Source: Methylococcaceae bacterium
GTDB taxonomy: Bacteria; Pseudomonadota; Gammaproteobacteria; Methylococcales; Methylomonadaceae
Length of the DNA stretch: 7,542 nucleotides
Assembly (NCBI GenBank): GCA_947505055.1
Contig: CANNLO010000224.1
Location: forward strand, 1-7,542
Direction of reading: 5' to 3'
The notes below the pieces were generated by a model that did no database searches, had not been told where the DNA came from, and was given only the letters and a program-made list of their open reading frames with translations. A program made the translations under genes and the position numbers. This document shows, piece by piece, positions 1-6,809 of the stretch. Numbering within the stretch: the first letter of the stretch is position 1; each line of letters starts with the position of its first letter.

Positions 1-9
1 AAAGATGCC

Positions 10-23
10 GTTAATTAATTAAC
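10..23. repeat. 14-base perfect palindrome
   Basis: GTTAATTAATTAAC reads the same on both strands. It also carries stop codons in several frames. It could be a protein-binding site, part of an attachment region, or simply the A+T-rich end of a convergent gene. The symmetry is seen directly; any function is unknown. Confidence 0.45.
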
Positions 24-41
24 TAAGCATGTATTTCTAAC

Positions 42-67
42 AAAAGGGAGCCTAGCGCTCCCTTTTT
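42..67. terminator. Bidirectional factor-independent terminator
   Basis: A ten-base perfect stem, AAAAGGGAGC at 42-51 pairing with GCTCCCTTTT at 57-66, has a five-base loop (CTAGC). On the plus strand the T-run continues as TTTTTCTTT. On the minus strand the stem ends in TTTTGTT. It can therefore end transcription from both sides: the DprA-like gene coming from the right, about 170 bases after its stop, and a presumed convergent gene from the left. Confidence 0.85.
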
Positions 68-151
68 CTTTATAAGGCTAGCTGCCATCAGTAAATCAAT
101 TTAACTAATAGCAGACGTTAAATTTCGTTGCTACCGACCCGAAGACGTCCT

Positions 152-218
152 TTAAGATTAATTACATTAATCTATTAGTTAATGGCTGGCGTAGATGATT
201 AAGCACATTAAGATTAAT
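152..218. repeat. 11-base direct repeat with an inverted copy
   Basis: TTAAGATTAAT occurs at 152-162 and again at 208-218. Its AGATTAAT part is also mirrored as ATTAATCT at 166-173, giving an eight-base inverted repeat with a three-base spacer (155-173). In sequence this A+T-rich, such repeats can arise by chance. Possible roles are a binding site for a regulator or integration factor, or a weak RNA hairpin after the DprA-like gene. Confidence 0.35.
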
Positions 219-235
219 ATACATCGTCTAATTTC

Positions 236-1549
236 CTAGAAAAGACTCTGTTTGACGACATACCCTGCAGGCTTTTTTTTCTTATCCAACACCAACACGC
301 CATCATCAACTAGGCGCTTTAGCCAGGCTTTGGCCTGAGCATTGGAAACATCTAGAGCAACAGCAACATCAACATCTTTCATTGGTTTTTTAAGGAGGGA
401 TTGGATAACTTGACTAACTGATAAGAATAATGTGTCCGCTGGGCCTAGCCCTGCTTTGGCAATATCTGTTGATACCCCGCTAGTTGATGAATCCGCTATT
501 TTACAGTCCTGAATAGCCTCAATTAGCGGAATATCATTGGATATAGGAGCTAACATAGCTTCATTAGAAAACAGTGACAATCTGTTCAGCGGTTCAAAAG
601 TAGATAACTTTGGTGCATTAAACACTGAATCAAATGCTTCAGCATCTTTAGGATTAGGCCAAGGAATAGCGCCTTTTTTACTTAAGGCCTTAAGCCCATC
701 AGAAACTCCCCCTGTGGATCTTACATAGACGTTAACAAACTGGAGCTTATCAAGTTGCTCAACTGCACCAGCCCATGTGCCACCTTTATTAAAATCAGAG
801 CTAACCACCAAGGCACTGTCTGATATAGCATAGATCAGTTTATTACGCTGCATAGCATGACCAACATTGAAGCCTGCGTTTGGATCGTAGGGCGAGATTA
901 GGACTAACTGGCCTTCGATTATTAAATTGCGATGATCACGGTTCATTGCTGCCTTTTCTAGGCTGTCTGCAAGAACTCCGCTAACATTGCCACCAGCTTC
1001 CAACGCACCACGCATTGCCGCCTGGTCGATTCCCTTTGCACCGCCTGAGACTATAGTCTTTCTTGACTTGGCGGCAAGACGTCCAATCTCCATAGTGTAG
1101 TCGATTAGCGTATCTTCCACGTGACGTGACCCTACCACGGCAAGTCCGCCACTTTCTAGCAAGCTGATTTCTCCGCAACCATACAACAATGCCGGAGCAT
1201 CTTCTCGCAATCTGGCTTTCAAGCGCCGAGGGTACTCTGAATCAGCGCGGCTAACCACCCAAATTGCCCGAGCCTGCCAATGCTCAATGACTTGACTCAA
1301 TAGAAATCCGCGCCCAAGCAATCGTTGCAGGCGGCTTTCGTCAATAACAGGTTGACAATCATGAAGGAGTTCAGCTGCAAGTGGAGACACGAGATCTGCT
1401 GGCTGCCGCTGTATTTCACGCAGGTGACGGGCTAGGCGCTTGTATTCTCCAGGAGACAGCAGGTCAGGTGACGGCATCCCTCGGCCTATGATCAGCGGTG
1501 CTGTCAGTAGCAGAATAGCTTGTGTGTTAGGTGATAGAGCTGGCGTCAT
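236..1549 (-). CDS. psyrA: DprA/Smf-like Rossmann protein with C-terminal winged helix (PsyrA/RqlI type)
   Basis: A 437-residue cytoplasmic protein, taking the ATG that overlaps the helicase stop (residue 13 of the longest open frame). DprA is the single-strand-DNA-binding RecA loader of natural transformation; distant relatives serve in defence modules. The Rossmann-like fold of the DprA/SLOG class shows as [12 protein letters not shown] (about 136-147), [18 protein letters not shown] (about 166-183), [14 protein letters not shown] (about 208-221), [16 protein letters not shown] (about 234-249) and KGGTWAGA (about 255-262). These match the DprA blocks GSR, SGxAxGID, the G.lvSE block, RNRxI and SGxLxTA, with clear substitutions in the last ones. 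The final 65-70 residues ([20 protein letters not shown] onward) resemble a winged helix. At about 437 residues it is longer than many DprA proteins. Pairing with the RecQ/PRTase protein makes the PsyrA antitoxin or regulator role likely (family knowledge), rather than competence. Gene ends TAG at 238-236. Confidence 0.85.
   Translation of the reverse strand: MTPALSPNTQAILLLTAPLIIGRGMPSPDLLSPGEYKRLARHLREIQRQPADLVSPLAAELLHDCQPVIDESRLQRLLGRGFLLSQVIEHWQARAIWVVSRADSEYPRRLKARLREDAPALLYGCGEISLLESGGLAVVGSRHVEDTLIDYTMEIGRLAAKSRKTIVSGGAKGIDQAAMRGALEAGGNVSGVLADSLEKAAMNRDHRNLIIEGQLVLISPYDPNAGFNVGHAMQRNKLIYAISDSALVVSSDFNKGGTWAGAVEQLDKLQFVNVYVRSTGGVSDGLKALSKKGAIPWPNPKDAEAFDSVFNAPKLSTFEPLNRLSLFSNEAMLAPISNDIPLIEAIQDCKIADSSTSGVSTDIAKAGLGPADTLFLSVSQVIQSLLKKPMKDVDVAVALDVSNAQAKAWLKRLVDDGVLVLDKKKKPAGYVVKQSLF
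1546..1549 (-). promoter_or_regulatory. ATGA overlap deciding the DprA-like start
   Basis: The helicase ends GAA TGA and the DprA-like gene begins ATG ACG on the same bases. No Shine-Dalgarno precedes this ATG, so translation probably depends on ribosomes ending the helicase gene. The longer open frame back to a TTG at 1585 overlaps the helicase by 40 bases and is less likely to be used. Confidence 0.65.
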
Positions 1550-3621
1550 TCGTCGTGGCCCGTTTGTGAAAGCACCATTGGCCAAACCTCACCACTTCCG
1601 TTTTTACGTAGGAGCCACGCAGAAACCGTTAGTGTCCAACGCGAATCTACCATGTCATCAATTAGCAAAACGGGACCATTGGGGACGTGTTTACTAATAA
1701 GGGCAAGCGAGCCATCAATGTTGCGCGCCTGTTGAGTGCTGTTTGCCATTGTTTTCTGTTCGGGTCTATCATCTGTTTTTTCAAGGATTATATGAAATGG
1801 CAATCCCAACTCAGCAGCTAAGCGCTTTGCAAAATTCGGCACTAGATCGGGGTGCCTCAACGACGGGACGCAGGTTACCCATGCCGGTGCAGGCTGTGGA
1901 TTCCATTCCTTGATCATCTTAACACAAGCTGCGACTAGCTCATCTGAAAAATGGCGATCGCGGTATTTGCCTTGACGGACAATCCCACCCCAGCCAGCAT
2001 CCCCCCACACGCAAAGCGCTTTGCCTGATTGCGATTGGTGTACTTGAGCAATAAAACCCTTTACATTAAAATAGGGCATCCCTCCATCAGGCCATTTCTT
2101 ACGTGGCTCTATGGGTATACTGGTACGGCGGAGAAAAGTTACTGCTTCTTGGACCAGGTTAGGATCAACTGACCTTGATAGTTGTGGTAATCCAGGCGGT
2201 AAAACTACACTAGAGTCTCCATCAAGCGCTTCAATTAGAAATCCCATATGTTCACCGAAAGGCAGGTCGACGTACTCCTGCATTTGACGTTGCTCGTCTC
2301 GTCGCAATGCAGTGAGTCGTTCAGCACGTTGCCAGAAGGTTTCACTAAGCTTGGCAGCTGTCAATTGCCACTTGGTATCAACTTTAGCAATTGGCGCTGG
2401 AGATTCTAGTGCAAGCAGATCGATTGTTTTGTCTACACGGCCTTTGCTGATATTAACTCTTGATAGGATACCTGGTATTGACAAGCCGCTTGACGCAGCC
2501 TCAAGCACTGCAATGACGCTGGCAACTTCGCCACGGGTTGGGAAGGCACTCTTTATAAACCAATCAGTGATTTCACTTTCCTCATCTCCACTAAGCAAAA
2601 CTCCATACGCAGTATCAAGTGCACGTCCTGCGCGACCAACTTGCTGATAGTAATGAACTACCGAACCAGGTGATTGATAATGAATAACGAACGCCAGGTC
2701 AGGCTTGTCATAGCCCATCCCAAGCGCTGTCGTACCTACTAGTGCCTTAACCTCATTTTTGAGCAATGCCTGTTCAAGTGATTCCCTTCGGTCACCAGTG
2801 TCCCCAGTATACGCTTCCACATTAATGCCTCGACTTTTCAACCAGTTCGCCACTTGGTTCGCATCGCGGACAGTTAACGTATAAATAATTCCGTGACCCT
2901 TCAACGCAGTTAATTTTTCTGCCAGCCAAGCCAGGCGCTCTGCTTGACTGGGCATAATTATAGTTTGTAGCGTGAGTGATTGACGATTCAGGTCACCACG
3001 AGAAATCTCTAAATTTGGCCCCAAAACTTCCATCAGGTCGTCCATTACCCTGTCGTTAGCCGTAGCTGTAGTCGCCAGCAATCTTAGGTTGGGTGGTAAT
3101 GTTCTAACGATGCGTTCAAGCAATCGGTAGTGAGGACGGAAGTCATGTCCCCAGTCCGAGATACAGTGCGCCTCATCAATCACCAGAAGTGAAATCTGCC
3201 CGGCAACGGGTGCCAGCACCTGAGTGCTGAACCTCTGGTTTGCGAACCGCTCAGGTGTAATCAGCAAGATATCTACTTCATTATGAATAAACGCAGTTTC
3301 GACTCTTGTGTGATCGGTTGTATTTTCTGAGTGTATAGCTTCAGCGTTCAGGCCCATGCGCCTTGCAGCCTCTACTTGATTGCGCATTAATGCAAGCAAC
3401 GGGGATATCAACAGGGCTGGGCCACTTCCTGATTCGCGTAACAACTTAGTGGCAATGAAGTAGACGAAGCTTTTCCCCCAGCCAGTTTTCTGCACGACCA
3501 AAAGCCGTCCCCTACCTTCTACGACGTGGCGAATTGCATCTTCTTGGCCATCATGAAATGTGGCATCAGCCCGACCTGAGCCAATTCTAAGTAATTCCAA
3601 TGCGCGCTTTTGGTTGTACAT
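1546..3621 (-). CDS. psyrT: RecQ-like helicase fused to a phosphoribosyltransferase-like domain (PsyrT/RqlH type)
   Basis: A 691-residue superfamily 2 DNA helicase. In order: the RecQ entry motif FHDGQEDAI at 22-30, Walker A TGWGKS at 46-51, DEAH at 149-152 followed by the RecQ aromatic loop [11 protein letters not shown] (153-163), TTATA at 184-188, and motif [11 protein letters not shown] at 326-334. Unlike housekeeping RecQ there is no four-cysteine zinc motif after the helicase core and no HRDC domain. Instead about residues 510-685 form a type I phosphoribosyltransferase-like domain, with the PRPP-loop region [15 protein letters not shown] at 651-665. From family knowledge, a RecQ/PRTase protein next to a DprA-like protein is the PsyrTA (RqlHI) module, described as a toxin-antitoxin pair and an anti-phage system, with the helicase as the toxin. 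Its TGA overlaps the ATG of the DprA-like gene. The start is supported by the typical N-terminus ([16 protein letters not shown]) and a short AGG six bases upstream. Family certain; the PsyrT name rests on architecture and neighbour. Confidence 0.88.
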   Translation of the reverse strand: MYNQKRALELLRIGSGRADATFHDGQEDAIRHVVEGRGRLLVVQKTGWGKSFVYFIATKLLRESGSGPALLISPLLALMRNQVEAARRMGLNAEAIHSENTTDHTRVETAFIHNEVDILLITPERFANQRFSTQVLAPVAGQISLLVIDEAHCISDWGHDFRPHYRLLERIVRTLPPNLRLLATTATANDRVMDDLMEVLGPNLEISRGDLNRQSLTLQTIIMPSQAERLAWLAEKLTALKGHGIIYTLTVRDANQVANWLKSRGINVEAYTGDTGDRRESLEQALLKNEVKALVGTTALGMGYDKPDLAFVIHYQSPGSVVHYYQQVGRAGRALDTAYGVLLSGDEESEITDWFIKSAFPTRGEVASVIAVLEAASSGLSIPGILSRVNISKGRVDKTIDLLALESPAPIAKVDTKWQLTAAKLSETFWQRAERLTALRRDEQRQMQEYVDLPFGEHMGFLIEALDGDSSVVLPPGLPQLSRSVDPNLVQEAVTFLRRTSIPIEPRKKWPDGGMPYFNVKGFIAQVHQSQSGKALCVWGDAGWGGIVRQGKYRDRHFSDELVAACVKMIKEWNPQPAPAWVTCVPSLRHPDLVPNFAKRLAAELGLPFHIILEKTDDRPEQKTMANSTQQARNIDGSLALISKHVPNGPVLLIDDMVDSRWTLTVSAWLLRKNGSGEVWPMVLSQTGHDE

Positions 3622-3664
3622 TTGATGCCTATATATTTTTAGCAGTTAAAGCTTGAAGTCTTAA

Positions 3665-3946
3665 TTACTGCTGCAGAATAAAGTTAAGTTTTTCACAATT
3701 AATTAGGTCAATGCATTTAATAGCTAATTGAACAAATGTGATGACGCGCTGTTCAACAACAACATTTACAAAGTCTAGTTTTTGGTTAAATAAGCTGACT
3801 GATTACGGTCGATGCCATAATTTCTTTGCGTGGATAAATAGAACCTCTGCATGATCAAAAATAGAAGCCTCGTTCCATTAAGCATCTGATAAAATCTGAA
3901 AGTGCGAATTCATTTTAAGCAGACGCTCATTTGTGATTTTTGACAT
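3665..3946 (-). pseudogene. Possible decayed small gene, about 93 codons with two in-frame TAA stops
   Basis: From ATG at 3946 one minus-strand frame can be read to a TAA at 3667-3665 with only two interruptions, TAA at 3880-3878 and TAA at 3805-3803. Segment one (22 residues) begins MSKITNERLLKMNSHFQ. Segment two (24 residues) contains WNEASIFDHAEVLFIHAKK and reads like an amphipathic helical protein. Segment three (45 residues) is rich in V, L and I and looks less convincing. An in-frame stop lies just before the ATG and no Shine-Dalgarno is visible. Two stops in 93 codons is fewer than expected for A+T-rich DNA, but with six frames it is not strong statistical evidence. It could be a dead accessory gene, two sequencing or real nonsense changes, or chance. 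The family is not recognised. Confidence 0.28.
3682..3711 (-). promoter_or_regulatory. Weak candidate sigma-70 promoter for the helicase/DprA operon
   Basis: On the minus strand TTGACC (plus-strand ggtcaa at 3706-3711) is one base from the -35 consensus. Eighteen bases further on, TTAACT at 3687-3682 matches the -10 consensus at three of six positions. It would start transcription about 50-60 bases before the helicase ATG. A nearer A+T-rich TATATA at 3635-3630 leaves almost no leader and has a poor -35. This is a guess from motif resemblance only. Confidence 0.2.
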
Positions 3947-4032
3947 TTAATGATGTTTTTCTCGGTTGCATTTGTCTGTATCTCGAAATAATTTTTACAT
4001 ATATCTTTGTTGAATACATTTGACTTTAGATA

Positions 4033-5025
4033 TCATGTTTTCTGACCTTTAATTTGCAAAATATTACCAACAACTCGCGCAGGATCGAATTTTGAATATT
4101 GTTGCCATCTTTTATCAAACATTCCTTTAGGCATCAATACAATATCATCATCGACGTTTAGAGTTGGGTTTCTTGTAAAGTCGTCAGCCCCAAACGGAAT
4201 TACTACCCCACCAATATCACTTAATAGATAACGGTTATGTGAAGCATCACCTCCGCAAACTTCACTTGTTACAATGAACGATATGTTCCAATTATTAGGG
4301 ATTAGCTTTGCTAGATGATCTTCCGCTTTACGGTATAAATTCCCTGCAACATTATTTTTTTGAATTAACGTAAACTCGCCTTCGCTTAGTTTGTGCTTTT
4401 GTTCAGCACTGGTAATAATAATTAAGTCTGGCAGACCAGTAACATTACGAAATTTCGTTATTTTGTTGACCATTGCCGTCAACGTATCCTTAAATCTGGT
4501 TACTTCTGGATCAAAGTAAGGATCAACTAGTATTAATTTTCTTGCGCCACGTAAAAATGGCAATAATGATTCTGCAATTTGCTCTGAAGATTTCGGAGTG
4601 GTTTTAATCGTTGGTAAATACCACCGTTTGTCATGTAAGTTATCAATATCTTTTTCAGTAATTACTTCAGGAGGAGATTCAGATGGACGCTCCGAGACAA
4701 ATATGGCATGAAATGGCCTAACCCTATGCTCATTAAGTACATCTGAAATCCAATTTGACTGGGAGTTAATCTTACGTGGAATCATGCAGTCACTCAGAAC
4801 CTGAATAAATGCCTCAAGAACTGATTTTAGATTTAGAAATCCTGGATCCCTGTCATCATAATCAAATCGACTTAATGCTTCACTATAAACCTCACCAGCC
4901 CAATCGTTCGGAAACTCGGAAACCAACCTACGCTGATCCATTCCAAATTGCCCTACAAAACGTCCAGTATTTTGATCGGCCCAATCAACCACTAAAGAAG
5001 GCTGAAGAGCATATTCGTATATCAT
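4033..5025 (-). CDS. PLD-like (HxR-type) protein, putative effector paired with the DUF3696 ATPase
   Basis: A 330-residue soluble protein with no signal peptide or membrane segment, and no match to a named defence gene from memory. Residues 263-270 read HNRYLLSD, which is H-x-R-x4-D: the phospholipase D HxKx4D catalytic motif with arginine for lysine, followed by a glycine-rich strand (IGGVVIPFG). Upstream, LILVDPYFDP at 164-173 looks like the strand and acidic turn common in PLD-like folds of the MIT_C type, and LIIITSA at 201-207 looks like a further core strand. The first 150 residues are unlike anything I recognise and may recognise the target or bind the ATPase. There is only one such motif, so a two-site PLD enzyme would need a dimer, as in small PLD nucleases. 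The coupling to the ATPase gene suggests a sensor-effector pair, with this protein as nuclease or binding effector (inference). Catalysis is unproven given the K-to-R change. Confidence 0.6.
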   Translation of the reverse strand: MIYEYALQPSLVVDWADQNTGRFVGQFGMDQRRLVSEFPNDWAGEVYSEALSRFDYDDRDPGFLNLKSVLEAFIQVLSDCMIPRKINSQSNWISDVLNEHRVRPFHAIFVSERPSESPPEVITEKDIDNLHDKRWYLPTIKTTPKSSEQIAESLLPFLRGARKLILVDPYFDPEVTRFKDTLTAMVNKITKFRNVTGLPDLIIITSAEQKHKLSEGEFTLIQKNNVAGNLYRKAEDHLAKLIPNNWNISFIVTSEVCGGDASHNRYLLSDIGGVVIPFGADDFTRNPTLNVDDDIVLMPKGMFDKRWQQYSKFDPARVVGNILQIKGQKT

Positions 5026-6797
5026 TGAGTCTCCCGACGCTTCGCCTCAACTTTTTCACGAACATCTTTAGATAGTGACTCTAACATCCTCTCGGAAAAA
5101 AAACCTTGTGGCCAGCGTCCAAGAAACTTTCCATTCGCGTCAATTTCAATCGGGGATAAGACCATTCCATTTTTAGTACGCTCAACATAAATAACATTAA
5201 TGTCTTCTGGAGTTATTTTGGGCATATGAGCTGGAAAGTCCTCTTCAGCAGCTTCACGTATTCGCCTTAATAATCGCAACATCAAATGCTCACTGTGTGT
5301 TTCAATCAAGAAAGTCATGCCATGTTTAAATGCACTGTGGATGAATAAATCACCGAGTCCAACCTGTATTGCTGGATGAATGTGCAACTCTGGTTGCTCA
5401 ATAGTTACGATACTTGCTGATGGCTCTAGAGCTGCAGCTACAACTGGAAGCACCTGAGAGATACCTATACCCACGTCACGCGGCTGTAATGAAATTCCAT
5501 TTTTAGAATCAACAAGCAATATCTTAGCTTTTAAATTTTCCGCCATGGCTTGTGTAATGATACTAATCAGAACTTCCGGCTCATGGTCTTTTTTGTCCAA
5601 AAGTTGAAGATAATCATAAGGTAATTCAGAAACTATATGACGCTCAACTTGATATCCAGTGGCTAATTTTTCTGAATCGGCCATCCAATCACTCACCTCT
5701 TCTACAAAGCTGTTTTCACCTGATAATAATGCTTCCCAGCCTGCCAGCCCATCTGCCCAGCGCGCATCATCTTTAGTCAAGGAAACATCAAAATCTCTCC
5801 TAGGCATTAAACGGATTGGACCTACATACCGTAGCTTACTCAACTCATCTCGTAGTAGCATTCCTGGGCCAATAATCAAGGAGGATATAAACGAAGTAAA
5901 TTCACGCGCAATAAATAAGTTATCAGCCCCTATCGCACCGGGTGACGGGATATCTAGCAAGCTATCTAGCTTAGGAAGAGCGCCATTAAAACCAACCAAC
6001 CAAGCTCTTAATCCATCTCCTGGCTTTTCCATACCAGCTTCACGAACACTATAAAGAATTCCTGGAAGAATTGAATAACTTGAAGATATAAACATATCAT
6101 CTTCTAGTTCAACAGTTTTTTCATCGCCTATATCCGAAGCGGAAATCCAATCTTCAATATCTAGCAACTGATTTAGCTCTAAAATTGATTCTGAATCATC
6201 ATCAAGTTGGAGAATGAAAATGGGATTGTGTTTATTTAATTTAAAGCTAACGTCGCGTCCATCTTCAGTTGCATTTATTTCCGCAAGCCACACACCATTG
6301 GCACCAACATGATATCCGACAACCACAGCTGTATTTCTCAATACGCTCCAAGCCACCACCAACTTAACGCTAACAGTTTCAACCCTGTTTATGGTTTCCT
6401 GAAGACTTACATAGAACTCCCAAACTTCCGAATTGTCTATAGCGGAATCGTTAAATGACTCCGGCACCAAGTCAGGCAGTCCACGCCCCTTCAGTGCAAG
6501 TTCTACTTCAATGGCAATGCGCTTATTTGGGTCGCGCATATTAACCAAATTTCGAAACCCTCCTAAATCCACGCTATCACCACCATTCATGGTTTTGTCA
6601 GGATTAGTATTGTTACGTTCAAGAATTTCACGAACATATTGGAGAGATTGTAGGATAGTGCTCTTGCCAGCGCTATTGCCACCAAACAACAATGTAATAG
6701 GCTTTAGATCAATGCGAACGGGGTCACTTATCCCTTTAAAGTTCTCAATCTTGATATAAGTTATCGAATTCTTTTGTATTGAATTTTCTTGTTTCAT
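5022..6797 (-). CDS. AAA/ABC-type ATPase with C-terminal DUF3696 domain
   Basis: A 591-residue cytoplasmic P-loop ATPase of the SMC/Rad50/OLD-like (AAA_15/AAA_21) class. Residues 14-20 give the usual opening strand (YIKIENFKG). The Walker A motif is GGNSAGKST at 39-47. The middle, about 95-430, is a poorly conserved insertion expected to hold the lid or coiled-coil part. Residues 442-451 (VGIGISQVLP) stand where ABC proteins have their signature loop, Walker B is IVTIEQPE at 463-470, and ETHSEH at 499-504 supplies the switch histidine. The tail (about 533-580, with RWPQGFF at 561-567) matches DUF3696. Such ATPases are often the sensing or switching half of two-gene phage-defence modules with a separate effector; that role is inference here. 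The gene starts ten bases after hsdS, and its TGA overlaps the ATG of the PLD-like gene, so tight co-expression is likely. There is no TOPRIM domain, so it is not a full OLD nuclease. Family sure, biological role unknown. Confidence 0.9.
   Translation of the reverse strand: MKQENSIQKNSITYIKIENFKGISDPVRIDLKPITLLFGGNSAGKSTILQSLQYVREILERNNTNPDKTMNGGDSVDLGGFRNLVNMRDPNKRIAIEVELALKGRGLPDLVPESFNDSAIDNSEVWEFYVSLQETINRVETVSVKLVVAWSVLRNTAVVVGYHVGANGVWLAEINATEDGRDVSFKLNKHNPIFILQLDDDSESILELNQLLDIEDWISASDIGDEKTVELEDDMFISSSYSILPGILYSVREAGMEKPGDGLRAWLVGFNGALPKLDSLLDIPSPGAIGADNLFIAREFTSFISSLIIGPGMLLRDELSKLRYVGPIRLMPRRDFDVSLTKDDARWADGLAGWEALLSGENSFVEEVSDWMADSEKLATGYQVERHIVSELPYDYLQLLDKKDHEPEVLISIITQAMAENLKAKILLVDSKNGISLQPRDVGIGISQVLPVVAAALEPSASIVTIEQPELHIHPAIQVGLGDLFIHSAFKHGMTFLIETHSEHLMLRLLRRIREAAEEDFPAHMPKITPEDINVIYVERTKNGMVLSPIEIDANGKFLGRWPQGFFSERMLESLSKDVREKVEAKRRETQ
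5023..5035 (-). promoter_or_regulatory. Shine-Dalgarno and ATGA overlap deciding the PLD-like start
   Basis: The ATPase stop TGA (5024-5022) and the PLD-like ATG (5025-5023) share bases as ATGA. A good Shine-Dalgarno, GGGAG (plus-strand ctccc at 5031-5035), sits five bases upstream of the ATG, inside the ATPase gene. The two together fix the start and point to coupled translation of the pair. Confidence 0.7.
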
Positions 6798-6809
6798 ATG
6801 TTTTCTCTC
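6798..6809 (-). promoter_or_regulatory. Shine-Dalgarno site for the DUF3696 ATPase, overlapping the hsdS stop
   Basis: On the minus strand GAGAG (plus-strand ctctc at 6805-6809) lies seven bases before the ATG at 6797 and shares bases with the TGA stop of hsdS. This supports the chosen ATPase start and suggests that ribosomes finishing hsdS can re-initiate on the ATPase gene. Confidence 0.55.

Larger units (their letters stand above)
1..235. other. 235-base non-coding left edge with repeats and terminator
   Basis: No gene is supported here. The stretch is A+T-rich and holds a strong hairpin terminator (42-67), a perfect palindrome (10-23), a bulged hairpin at 109-133 (TAGCA and ACG pairing with CGT and TGCTA) and short direct and inverted repeats (152-218). 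The first bases are closed by stops in all three plus-strand frames by position 22, just before the terminator. They could therefore be the last codons of a convergent plus-strand gene (AAA GAT GCC GTT AAT TAA in frame one), but the frame cannot be decided from so little sequence. Confidence 0.6.
3622..4032 (-). other. 411-base gap between the two operons, no intact gene
   Basis: A+T-rich sequence separating the hsdS-ATPase-PLD block from the helicase/DprA pair. No GC-rich hairpin with a T-tract follows the PLD-like stop, so no factor-independent terminator is visible and read-through into the helicase operon is possible. I see no tRNA or other RNA gene. It contains the interrupted frame listed separately at 3665-3946. 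The helicase start at 3621 has only a short AGG six bases upstream as ribosome site. The gap should hold a promoter for the helicase operon, and a weak candidate is listed. Confidence 0.7.

Noticed and set aside
1..235. tRNA gene or tRNA-derived attachment site at the left edge
   Set aside because: No cloverleaf or T-arm sequence could be found on either strand.
537..728. Plus-strand open frame opposite the DprA-like gene, and similar ones opposite the other genes (2312-2647, 5659-6054, 6433-6759)
   Set aside because: They are complements of well-supported coding sequence, with no recognisable motifs or ribosome sites of their own.
1550..1585. Twelve-residue N-terminal extension of the DprA-like protein from a TTG at 1585
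   Set aside because: TTG start, long overlap with the helicase gene and no well-placed ribosome site, while the ATG at 1549 gives a typical ATGA junction.
3940..3968. Perfect TTGACA on the plus strand at 3940-3945
   Set aside because: No acceptable -10 box follows at 16-18 bases, and no plus-strand gene lies downstream.
3927..4019. 30-codon minus-strand frame starting at an ATG at 4019
   Set aside because: No ribosome site, basic low-information sequence, and it overlaps the more protein-like frame at 3946.
5022..6797. OLD-family nuclease
   Set aside because: The protein ends in DUF3696 and shows no TOPRIM acidic motifs.
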